Assembly: GCA_022539475.1 (NCBI GenBank)
Contig: VCMS01000002.1
Span: 503,798-567,797, forward strand
Length of the DNA: 64,000 nt
Origin: Gracilaria domingensis
Lineage: Eukaryota > Rhodophyta > Florideophyceae > Gracilariales > Gracilariaceae
Direction of reading: 5' to 3'
This document shows positions 53,763-63,650 of this stretch, in pieces (within the stretch, counting starts at the first letter, position 1; every line of letters starts with the position of its first letter). Below the pieces are notes generated by a model. That model ran no database searches. It saw only the letters and a program-made list of their open reading frames with translations, and was not told the DNA's origin. The translations under genes and the position numbers were made by a program.

Positions 53763-54860
53763 GTCTGTGTTCTGCAAAGTGGAATAAAGTCTGTTCGCTT
53801 TGGAAATTAAGCTAGTTTTTGGGCTATTTGGGGCGCACGAGGGGGTGGCAGAGGCTGGCACTCAAAAAATTAAGAAATTTTGGAATATTAAATTCCATCC
53901 CTTGCAGAATAATGCTTGGGTCTCCTAGTTTTTGTAGAGGTTCTGCCTTTCTGCACCACCCCATTCACTCTTTTCCGAGACCCTCTCTCGAGTCTGCGCT
54001 CGTGCTAGTTTGCGTTTCCATTTTCCTCTGAGTTGCGATGAAAATCAAAACTCATCCCACCTCAATCATCCCAACGTTACTTCCCATCCAAACCGCAATC
54101 ACTCTTTACTCATTTTTCGCCGATCCTGCGTTCGGATCCTTTCTCTCCGTCTCCCCAAAAGCTTTTCTGTAGAAGTACGGGTAGCAACCCTCCCCAATCC
54201 CGTACACCCGCGTCGCCCAAAAATAACTTCCCATTCCTCCCCATCCTTCTCTCCTTATGCGCCCCCAGATTTCGTTCGGCCGTTCGCAGTGCCATGCCCT
54301 ACGTTAAAACCCAGTCAAGACCGGAGCCCCGATTGCCTCCTGTGGCACCTCTTCCATCACCATCCTCTTCTTCTTACGCCTCTTCGTCAGACGGCTCTTC
54401 CGGTGCCCGAACCTACCAGCCTTCGCCTTCGGTGTCTAAAAGGACTCCTTCTGTGCCGCAACCCTTCCCACACTTCCCATCTCTGTCCTTCCTTCTACAT
54501 CCAATTTCAACATCCTTTCCTCCACCAACCCTTTTCTTGTGCAGAACACTTTCACCGCCTTCTCCAGCACGTCTATCACGTTTCTAAGGACCATAAGCTT
54601 CTCTTGCAACTCATCTAGGCCTCCTGGCGCACATTATAGTACACCATACACATTTTATCTCATCTCCATCTCTTAAACGAACAAAAAACTGCGCAGGATT
54701 AATATCTTCTCAACCGTAGGCTCACTATCAGCCCCACTCAGCAGCACACCGCCCATTTCAATCATAATATTTACAATCAAATAGTAAAAGTACAATCCAT
54801 AACATTGCCACCCTTGCTTTTATCTTTATCACCAAAAAAATCTTTGTGCCTTTTTCTCCG
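53763..54860 (-). mobile_element. Repeated coiled-coil element, copy 2 (decayed)
   Basis: The same left boundary as copy 1 (TCTGTGTTCTGCAAAGTGG at 53765), same orientation and same order of blocks to about 54860. The minus-strand ORF is broken by frameshifts and stops. Insertion is 31 bp upstream of the oxygenase-like ATG, so the element now supplies that gene's upstream region and an optional 43-codon N-terminal extension. Confidence 0.65.
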
Positions 54861-56360
54861 CAAACCGTTTTCAATCTTTAACGTCCTTTGAAGCATGGAT
54901 ATTTTGCCATTTATTATAACCACCTCCCCCTTCCATTTTACCTACGTCTACGCTTAACCATCATTTGTCCTTTTCTTCGCGCATATACAGTCTTTATCTG
55001 CCAAGTACTTGTTGTTTGACATTCGAACGGCCTTTGCAATGGCGTCAAAGCTACCTCTCTCCCATCCAATGACGTATGACCATCATTGTCTTTACCGTAT
55101 TCGTTAGATGTAATTAAAACCCGGGCTCTTACTAGATCAAAGAAGTCAATGCGATACCGTGCAAGCAAGGAGTATTAAGCTATTCGGCCTTCTGAGCTTG
55201 TCGCACACTTTCTTTTGTTCACCTGAATTCGTCCCCTTCCTCTCATCCAAGGTCTCATCGGACGATCTTCTGTACAAACCCCCATCTTTCACTAGCTAAT
55301 GCCCACTAATTATCTTCCTACAATATCATTAAATAGTTTTTTTAACCACCTTGTCTTGACCCGGATTAATCTCCCATCGAAGGTTTAGAAAACGTTAAAG
55401 CCGCTATCAACGATTCACAGTTCTCTTTCAAGTTGTGGAGGGCAGCGCCGCTTCTTTTCAATGGTCGTTGTTTCTCAGCGTGCCATGCAATAAGTTGTTA
55501 ATCGTTGTTGTGGCACATGCGTCAGTGATAAGATCGTTAGAGACATGGGTTGCGGATGTTGATTGGTGGTCGAGCGTGGAAGATGAGTGCTAATGACGGA
55601 ATGAAGAGGATTGTAAATCAGAAATGTTTGGCTGTGCTCCGAAGCATCTGTGAACTATTTCAGGCGATTCATTATATACTCCTGTTCTACAGCTGAATGC
55701 AGACTCCTTTCGTGCCGTTATGAACGGTTTATGATAGAGTTGGTTCTTGTTGTGTTGTTAGTAGACGTATACTCGCAGAGATTGGAATTAAAGTGAGCAA
55801 AACGATGCAAGGAGCTGCAGATGGTTTTCGTTTTGTGTAGCAAAGACATAGTGTACATGTGGTGGACTGCGGGACGTAAGTAGTACGACGGGGACGAGCT
55901 ACTGTGTGCCTGCTCTCCCGAAACGCATGGCGAGCACAATGGCTCGGATGTTGTATGGCACTTAAAAATGGAGAGTCATAGTTTAACTTCTGGTTTGAAC
56001 GGTTGAAATCAAACTCAACTACGCTTATAAGGTTGAAGATCTCGAGCACTGGAATCTTTTCAAAATCACGGAGAAGAACTCGCATGAGCGTGGAGTCACC
56101 ATTGCGCACGGCCAACGTTGGTGCTCTTCACTTGTCAAATGAGCACGAGAGCGAAATGTACGTGCACGCACCGACGCGCACGTGTATAAATTTTGTACTG
56201 AAAAGGGTCCGAAAGGTAGGCGGCACAGCAACGCCACGTGCGAGCCACCAGCACAGCGCCGCTGTGGGCTCGGCAACAATCGATCAAACAGCGCCCATTC
56301 GCCTCGGCGGTATCGCTCGCCGCACGCTCGCGAGCTGTTCATCGCCGCCAGCCGAATACC
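54861..56360. other. Intergenic, AT-rich
   Basis: No supportable gene in 1.5 kb. Some of this may be the unrecognised right part of the copy 2 element. From about 56,150 GC rises toward the following gene; a TATAAATT-like word at about 56183 could be a TATA element for it. Confidence 0.4.
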
Positions 56361-56555
56361 ATGGGCGCCGCCGCCTCCATGCACGCCACGCACGACGCCG
56401 CGTGGGAGCCCAACATTTCGCACATGCAGAGAGTAACCGGCCTGGACCGCGCCGCGCTGCGCACGTCGCGCGACTGGAAAATTGACTACAGCATGTGGGT
56501 CAAGGAGTGCGAGCAGATTCAGCAGCGCTTTCGAGCCAACGCTTGCGGAGAATAG
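56361..56555 (+). CDS. Small protein with N-myristoylation signal; 3' structure uncertain
   Basis: The ATG begins MGAAASMHATHD, a near-ideal N-myristoylation consensus (Gly2, Ser6). The 64-codon frame continues WEPNISHMQRVTGLDRAAL...YSMWVKECEQIQQRF and stops at 56555. In the next phase a protein-like stretch follows at once (SMEELFSMRHPDPYIPIYKPG) and runs into a strong splice donor (GAG|GTATGT at 56654). So a one-base indel or an unrecognised junction near 56545 probably truncates a longer intron-containing gene. Downstream exons were not found. It would act at a membrane surface. No family is recognised. Confidence 0.45.
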   Translation: MGAAASMHATHDAAWEPNISHMQRVTGLDRAALRTSRDWKIDYSMWVKECEQIQQRFRANACGE

Positions 56556-56945
56556 TATGGAGGAGCTGTTTAGTATGAGACATCCGGATCCTTACATTCC
56601 AATCTATAAGCCGGGCTCTTCTAGCTACGAACAAAATGTGTCGCCGCCTCCGGAGGTATGTTTTGCCCTTTGACTGCGCGTCGCTGCCGTCCTCATTGCG
56701 TGTTTTTGCTAGCTCGCTTGCGTTCGATTCTGTGTCACTGTTTTGTTAGCTTACCCACAAGTCCATGCCCCCACCACATGAAGCAATTCAGTAGTTCAGT
56801 ACCAAAGATTCAACCATAGAACAAAACCACAGTGCTTCATCAACGTTTTTGTCATCTTGTACACATCATCTTTGACCACACTATCCCCCGCCGTTCCCCT
56901 TCTGAGAATCCCCGCGGAGCCCTCGAAAAAAAATGACAACCACAA

Positions 56946-58226
56946 TCAATGGTGCCAAATCTTCACCACCTTATCCTTGTCCGCAGAAACAGCTCTCTTC
57001 CCATCCGTACCCCAATCCACCGTGAACACCTCATCACTATGTCCAGGCAGATCCATCTTCAATTCCTTCGTCCCCACATCCCAAACCTTGCACGTACTAT
57101 CCTTCGAACCGCTCATCAACAACCGTACATCCGCCGACCAAACCACTCGATAAACGGCCGCAACATGTCCGCGGAGCGTGAAGCAAAACTTGCCAGTCTT
57201 GCCATCCCAAAGTCTTACATTCTTGTCAAAACTGGCCGACGCGATATACCACCCATCCGGACTGAACGCCACGCATTTGACCAGCTGCTGATGACCGGTC
57301 ATGCCCGAAATGGGCTGTATGCCCTAGGTGCGTTTCCAAACGTCTTCCCACAGCATCAAAGTGAAATTATCGGACCCACTCACCATAAGTTCCTTCCCGC
57401 CCGTACTTTGCCGTTTCACCTTTTCATAGCTCTCCAACGCCTCTTCTCGCGACCATTTGACCGGCATGTATCCGTTCTGCTCGTCCAGAGATGCAAACGC
57501 ACCGCATTTGAGCACGTAGTCGGTAGAAAGCGTGATAGAATTCACCCAGTGAGCATGTGCATTTATAGTGGACACAGGTAGGCCAGTGTCAGCATTCCAG
57601 ATCTTTATACTACGATCCTGAGAAGCAGAATAGATAAAACCGTCTCCACTCCACACGGCAGTCGTGACGGCAGCTGTATGTCGCGCGAGCATCTTGACCG
57701 CGTTCATGCTAGCCACGTTCCAAATCTTCAACGTAGCATCCTTCGAAGCAGACACCACCAAACAACATCGTTCATCCAAATGATACGGCTTCCAACAAAA
57801 ATCCGTCACCCATTTGCGATGGGAAGCCAAGCTCTCACCAGTTCCTTTCTAAACGTCCCAGATCCACACCCGACCGTCCTTCGAAGCAGAATCCAATCGA
57901 CTCCCCTCTATAGAAAATGCCAACGCCAGCACTCAATCGCGATGATCGAGCAAGGAAAGCTTCGGCAACTGCGCCTCCGCACTCCACAATCTGACGTTTG
58001 TATCGCCAGAACCCGTCGCTGTCAAGCGACAATCCGGTGAGAAACACGCCGTCGGCGCCATCCGACTGCATCGCGCGCCGCCCAACTCGGCGAAGAAGAC
58101 CGCGCAGCAGAGGACGCGGTATGAAAGACTCTCACTGACGACGCCGCCGTGCACGAGGCACGTGACGCGTGTATTCGGGCAGGCATACACAGCGGTAGCG
58201 GCCCCAGCCTGTGGCCCACTTGGCAC
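56946..58226 (-). pseudogene. NLE1: Notchless (NLE1/Rsa4-like) WD40 protein with three nonsense codons
   Basis: One phase carries a WD40 propeller from 58226 to 56946: TATGSGDTNVRLW, ASKDGRVWIWDV, ASKDATLKIWNV, SASQDRSIKIWNADTG, SGSDNFTLMLWEDV, MTGHQQLVKCVAFSPDGW, SGSKDSTCKVWDV, and the C-terminal DLPGHSDEVFTVDW...KIWHH. The MTGHQQLV block, the insertion before it and the C-terminal DLPGH-DEV pattern identify Notchless, a factor of 60S ribosome maturation. Stops in the same phase lie at 57933-57935 (TGA, at a Trp position), 57849-57851 (TAG) and 57324-57326 (TAG). The N-terminal NLE domain is not readable. Absence of frameshifts between repeats suggests recent inactivation. It is head-to-head with the phytol-kinase-like gene. 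Confidence 0.75.
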
Positions 58227-58381
58227 GGAGGCGAGTCGCGACGCCTCCTCCAGCTGACTATTGGCAATGATCGCAGCTGTCGGTTCAGGTGCTGACCTCC
58301 GCAGTCCGCCAACATCTGCCGACGCCGCGCCACTCTCGCGCGCCGCGTCGCACCCTCACGGTGTGCGCGCGGCCGTCCGCC

Positions 58382-59104
58382 ATGAAGGCGACGTGCTTCC
58401 TCTCGCCGCTTCCGTCGTTTCTGACCGCCCGTTCCCACGCCGCCACGCACGCTCTCCACCGCATCGCGCTCATTCCCCGCCGCCCGGCAAGCCGCGCCTG
58501 CCTGCAGCGTGGCGCGACGCGCGCGCTCATGCTGCCGGCGCTCGCTGACGCGTCACGCGACGCGCAGCTCACGCTGGCGGTCGTCGGCGCCGTCACGCTG
58601 TGGCTGGGCGTCTGGCAACGGGTAACCACGCTTGGGCTGGTGTTCTCGCGCACGACGCGGAAGATCATCCACATCAGTTGCGGGCCGGCTTTCCTTGTGT
58701 TGTGGCCGCTGTATAGCGCGACCACCCACCCGCGTCTGTGTGTCGCCTGCGTGCCGCTGCTGTTCTCCGCTGTGCTTGTAGTGTCAGGTTTTTTGTCTGC
58801 CACCTCCGCGCGAAGCGCGTTGGCGCGCGCGTTTTCGAGAGAGGGAAGCGCGCGTGAAGTTCTACACGAACCGCTGATCTACAGTGTGACGCTGCTGCTG
58901 CTCACGCTCTTTCTGTTCCGCACGCCGGCCGCAGCGGTTGGCTTCACCCAGCAAATGTACCTTGCCTCAATGGAAGGAGCCGTACTTAGCGGAAAGCTAA
59001 CAGCAACTGAGATAGTTTCAAATATAGACGTGCTGGTTGAACGAAGGAAGTCAAAGTCCTCGGAAGCACCCCCAGTCAGTCCCGCTGTATACTGTGCTCG
59101 GTAA
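58382..59104 (+). pseudogene. Phytol/dolichol-kinase-like membrane protein, C-terminus missing
   Basis: The ATG at 58382 (MKATCFLSPLPSFL) starts a Ser/Arg/Ala-rich presequence of about 60 residues, compatible with a plastid transit peptide. Then come LAVVGAVTLWLGVW, the family motif SRTTRKIIHISCGPAF (Arg-Lys...His) followed by two further membrane segments, and REVLHEPLIYSVTLLLLTL. This is the first half of phytol kinase (VTE5/FOLK family, salvage of phytol for tocopherol and chlorophyll). The catalytic GDG...AD...G-R block that should follow at about residue 200 is absent. Instead the frame runs into unrelated sequence (QQMYLASMEGAVLSG) and stops, near the 3' end of the HECT gene. It could end at an unrecognised intron, but truncation is more likely. 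Confidence 0.6.
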
Positions 59105-59183
59105 ACCAATTTTTGTAAGCAGAGAAAAGCTTTACTACTTGCGGGCCCTTTGCCCGTCGAATAGCCTTAACTTACGAAACACT

Positions 59184-61720
59184 CTACGAAAGATGCAACG
59201 ACCTCTGTCCTTCACGAACAGCGTAAAGCACCTGCTTCTTCGCAATCTCATAAGAACTATACTCCGGGAGTTTGAAATAATTCGTGCAAGTCATCACGCT
59301 TGGCAAACACTGGTCCGGATAGTGCCCGCTCTCCGGGGTACGTCGCACAATTTTTAGACGGGGATGCAATTTGCTCAGCCCCCCGAGCGGAAGAGCTGGA
59401 GTGCTAGTAGTAAATTGGATGAAACGCTGTTGATCTTCCTCATCCAATTCTGTAAGAAGTTGTAAGAAGTACTTCACCGCTACGTTCTCGTGGCTGAACC
59501 CATGATCATGTTGCGTAGAATGAACCAAAAAGTCTATAGTCCACTTCTCATATGGCGGACCCCAGAACAACAACTCAAGTTCAGCGCTTCGGAACACTAG
59601 AAGACTTGTGATATCAATTAGCTCACCCAAGCCTCTCAAAAGCGCTTCATCTTGCTGATACACACCTCCAAAAAGCACATGGTATGTCACTCTTCTCACG
59701 AACTCTTCAGCATTTTGCTCATTCAATTCAATATTGCTTTCGCCTTTCACAAGTTCTATCGAATCATCAGCGGGCAAAACAAATTTCAGACAAAGGGCTG
59801 GTATCGAATCGCCTTCATTGTCATCCACCATTCTTATAATTGATTGCAGCGAAACAGCGAGTTGATGGTCAACATTATCCAACAGTTTCATAGCCGATTG
59901 CTCGCTAGTGTATCTCTGCCACACATTCTTTCGATCTACAAGATCCAACTTTGCCAATCTGTCGCGTTTGTTGCTTCCGAATCCACTTTCTAGTATGGAT
60001 GACGAGCCTGATGTATCTGATCTTAAGGGCCAACAGCTGTCCAATATTACTCGACAGTATGCCATGAGAAGTTCCGAGAAAGTGTTCGAAAACCTCAAAT
60101 CCAGCAAGCGAGCGTCAATAACAGCCTTACCCATAAGACGACCAATGAATTGGAACAAAGAGCAAGTCTTGAAAGCCGCAGATTTCTGGGTTCGCTAATC
60201 ATTACTGGTAGGCATGAAGGGAATAGTCCTGTGCCAGTAGGCACCACATAGCTTGGAGGCTCGTTCTGAACTGCCACTGTCGGTTTCGTGTTAGATTGCC
60301 TTCGACTTCTTCGTCATGTAGAGGACTGGCGAACTGGGACGTGAACATTACTAATGTTAACGTCCCAGTTCGAGATAGTGTCTCGAATATGATGAATGAA
60401 GTGTGTTGCCGCTTCCGATTCCGCCTTTGTCTTGATTGTCTGCGAACTGCTACTTCTCCAAAGCTTCAGATCTACCATCTGAATTTCTCTCGAGGTAAGA
60501 GTGTAAACCTCAAGAGTAGGTCCCAATCCTGTACTAGCCTCGTTGAAGTATTCGACCTACAGCACTGTACCATGAGAGCAATACATGTTCATCACTTTGA
60601 TCGCAGATTCGAGGATTCGGTCGCGGTGCATTCGAACCTTTTGGCGTTGAATACGCCCCATCCTTGTTTCGCTTTCACGATGGTGTCGAGAAGATCTGTC
60701 AGTCGCAACCCCTGACATTTCGTTGCGCGTCTGCAACAAATGAAGCGCTCGCGAAACGCCCAGAGACGTTGACTGAAACAGCGTTCTTATTATATCAAGC
60801 GGGATTAGAAATGACGATTCCCTCGCTACTGAGAAGCAACACACGGGCACAATCCCTCCACACAACGCAATAGGACCAGAAAACTTTCTAGTTACCTTAG
60901 CAGTCAATTTTTGGCTCACAAAATGTACTTTGGGGCCTTCCAAAAGGAAAGGAAGATCAGTAGCAAAGTCACCAGAAGCAAAAGTGGGTGCGCTCACAGA
61001 AGTTGAACTAGAACTTAATTTCTCCAATATCCATTCCAGATGCTTCAATACCGCAATAACCGATGCTTTAGATGACACTAAGCCAGTCTCCGATAGCTTC
61101 TCAGGTGAAAGGATAAGTTTGTCTGACAGCATTATATCTGCCAGTACTTCCTCCGAAGCTTCAGCATCATCTCGACGAGCCCTCTGTCGTCCAGCAGCGC
61201 TGCTACGCTCTCTATGTTCCTGCAGCCTTTCGGATCTGCACACAGGGCCCGAACTGCTCCCTTCTCCAGTAGCAGTATCAGAGTGGTTAACTTCTATATT
61301 CGAGTTGGCGGGCTTCTCGAGTTTGTCTTGTCTCCTGGAATAAACCATGTGTGGACATCTGTCCAAAGCCCGGGGCCCAGGCCTCGTTGGCGTGCGTATG
61401 ATTGAACCACCGCACTTAATATCGAACGACCTACCTCACTTCGGGAAACTCTGTGAGTTGGGCCGCGTTGCAGAGCAGCGAGGGCTGTCCACACTGAGTC
61501 CATGTCTCGCAAGTTGATGGCTGTTCCCGAATGATCTCCATGAGAGTGAACATGGTCGATTCTTCCAGATGAAGACCGCGGTACCGGAGCTCGCGTAACA
61601 AGTTCAATACTTTGATTGTTTTCGTCCTCCTTTTCCCGTTCCTGTTCACTGTCCAAGGCAGCAAGTCTAACGATTTCATGAAAAACACCTTCACGCACAA
61701 ACGCCTCTCGCAAAGATGGA
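59184..61720 (-). pseudogene. HECT E3 ubiquitin ligase (UPL3/TRIP12-like), broken
   Basis: The C-terminal block 60158-59184 contains LFQFIGRLMGKAVIDARLLDL, the HECT core, and the active-site cysteine in SVMTCTNYFKLPEYSS (about 59260), ending SLHLS. Upstream blocks carry the HECT start GLGPTLEVYTLTSREIQ (about 60520), the preceding RMGRIQRQKVRMHRDRIL and FQSTSLGVSRALHLL (about 60760-60610), and an armadillo-type piece REAFVREGVFHEIVRLA (about 61710-61660). The architecture is that of UPL3/TRIP12. Lesions are TAG at 60557-60559 and phase changes between 61366 and 61713 and between 60314 and 60158. An in-phase TAG also falls at about 60200. All catalytic residues are still visible, so decay looks recent. 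Confidence 0.75.
60330..60372. repeat. 43-bp near-perfect palindrome inside the HECT gene
   Basis: Arms of 21 bp (CGAACTGGGACGTGAACATTA and its complement with one mismatch) surround a single central C. It lies between the HECT start block and the core, where HECT proteins vary. It could be a tiny transposon footprint or a processing hairpin. Confidence 0.85.
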
Positions 61721-63212
61721 AACTTTTCTAATGCAGACGATTTTTATCTCCAACCCAACAAGAGCCTCGCTCTTCGAACGGTTCTCCCCTAGCAGGGCAG
61801 CAACATATGGGACAAAAAGCCGAAATGTTGTACAGATTCTGTGACTCTGACTCCAGTTCGCGTTTCATCTTCATAGTCACGCACTTAAACTAACGCGAGG
61901 GGAATTGAACTAACTGGACCAACACGGCAGGTCAATCTCGGGCGATTTGGTCTGCGAGGATGTAAACTCTCGGGTCTCAAACAGTTTCCGTTACCGAAAG
62001 CTGCAACGCGGCAGGGTTCCGTTTCAAGTTGATTATCGTCGCTTTGCATTCGATTGCAGCACAATGGCAGACGGCCAACTTGTCGCCCGTCTTTTGATCT
62101 TGCTTGAGACAACCTGTGGTGGTAGTCATTGCTCATAGATCGCAAGCAGAGACGTGTCGGCAAGATTAAGACCAATCTGACGAATGCATAGTGAGCTGGC
62201 AGGTGCTCTTCAGTTTCATAATGAGGTTGTCGGTATCCAGGATGTGAGTGCCAGTTGGCAATTTCGGAACCGCGCAAGTAAGCAAGCATTTGGGCCGGGA
62301 GAAAAGCGCAGCGCAGCACCAGTGTACCGACTTGTGGCGGAGCAAGAGATGCGGAGGAGATGGAGGTAGATTCAGACTAAGAACCTTCTACTCGGAATGA
62401 GCGGCAAAGGCCCTCCCACACAGCGCCTCGAGCTTTCAGGCGAAGACTCTATAGCTTCTGAAGCTTTAGTGAAACCTACTACAGCGATTCTCTGATGCGT
62501 TGATCTTCAAAGCTGCAAGGTCGATTCATATTGGGAGCACGACTTATCATTTCCGTTGCTCGCCACGAGGTTGACGGCAAGGTGCATGCTAGTTGCACGG
62601 AGCATTCTCTGTCGCCCCTATCGAAAAAAGAAGTTCAATAACGAAATCAGCCGCTTCCAGCATTAGCCGAACAACATTTGCTGCGGGGTAAATCAACACT
62701 CAATTTGGCAAGGGCAGCAAGATGCTCGCAAGGTCGATGTACTCAAGAGACAAAGATTTCTATCAGGCGTTCCGTGGCACATGGAGCCGCATTGCAAGGG
62801 AGGAGCGGTGCGCTTCCTATATGCATGAGGCGCATTGCGGGCACGGTAATCTCGACTTCACATTTGGCCTCGTGCGCAAGCAGTTAACAAGCGGACCGTT
62901 AAACAGGCCTGCATGGGCGGACTGGCTCGCTTTCTGGGGAGTCGCCGCGGGTGTGGCGGGGCGGTGCGGCGGTCATGCGCGCGGACGCGCGGCCCTGTTC
63001 TTCGGGTGGGGCGGGAGGGGGTGGCAGGGGCGAGAGGAGTAGGTGGGCCGAACGAGGGGACGGAGCGGCACTGCAGCGAAAAGTCGGTGCGCGGACGGGT
63101 TTGTGGCGGCGGGCGCGGCGGGAACGCGAAACGCGTGGGAAAGCGTTGGCTGGCGACGGGTTGTTGCGCGACGCGCTCCGTAGACATGTCATAATGTCTA
63201 TTCGTGTCTACT
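61721..63212. other. No clear gene; GC-rich from about 62,900
   Basis: The armadillo part of the HECT gene may extend to about 62,300 on the minus strand but is not readable. From 62,880 to 63,190 the GC content is very high and both strands are open; these ORFs look compositional. A protein-like piece on the plus strand at 62722-62900 (YQAFRGTWSRIAREERCAS) has no assigned family. Confidence 0.35.
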
Positions 63213-63650
63213 GGCAGCGGGCCGAGGTCAAGTTGTGTTTAGGGTCGCTCCTAACAACTTGACCACCCGTGCCCGCGGGCAGGTTACGTTTTGGACGGCA
63301 GATTGCGTGCGGCAATGTGTGTTTTGGGAGCGTCTTGTGGGGCGCTACCAGATGTGAGCGAAAGGCGTGCCCGCCGGGCGGGGAGGGGGGGGGGGTGGGT
63401 CGGGTGTTTCATAGGTGGTTACCCTACACGACCGACACCCCGCCGCGGGCCATAATCGCCATTTTTCAAAAACTCGGCCAACGTGCCCGCGGCGGGGAGT
63501 CGTTGTTTAGGTAGCTACCATAAAAACGGACCCCCCGCTGGCGGGCATTAAATATCCATTTTCTAGAAACCGCCCAAAACGTGCCCGCGGGCGGGGGGTC
63601 GGCTGTGTTGGGTAGCACCCATCCAACCGACCGCCACGCGCGGGCACAAT
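63213..63650. repeat. Tandem array of GC-rich hairpin units
   Basis: GTGCCCGC recurs at 63269, 63367, 63483 and 63581 (spacing 98, 116, 98). Between these words lie inverted repeats whose centres share a GGTAGC-TACC-like core: GGTGGTTACC (about 63413), GGTAGCTACC (about 63510), GGGTAGCACCC (about 63610) and TTAGGGTCGCTCCTAA (about 63240). The stem bases differ between units but remain complementary. Short AT-richer spacers with a shared CCATTTT-CnnAAA pattern separate the later hairpins. No coding role. Confidence 0.7.

Noticed and set aside
3880..61720. A non-standard genetic code (TAG/TGA read as amino acids) to explain the in-frame stops
   Set aside because: Intact genes in the window end normally at TAG, TGA and TAA, and the stops occur only in genes with other signs of decay.
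63213..63650. CRISPR array or integron-type attachment array
   Set aside because: Eukaryotic context, unit length and the variable paired stems do not fit CRISPR spacers, and no integrase or cassette genes are present.
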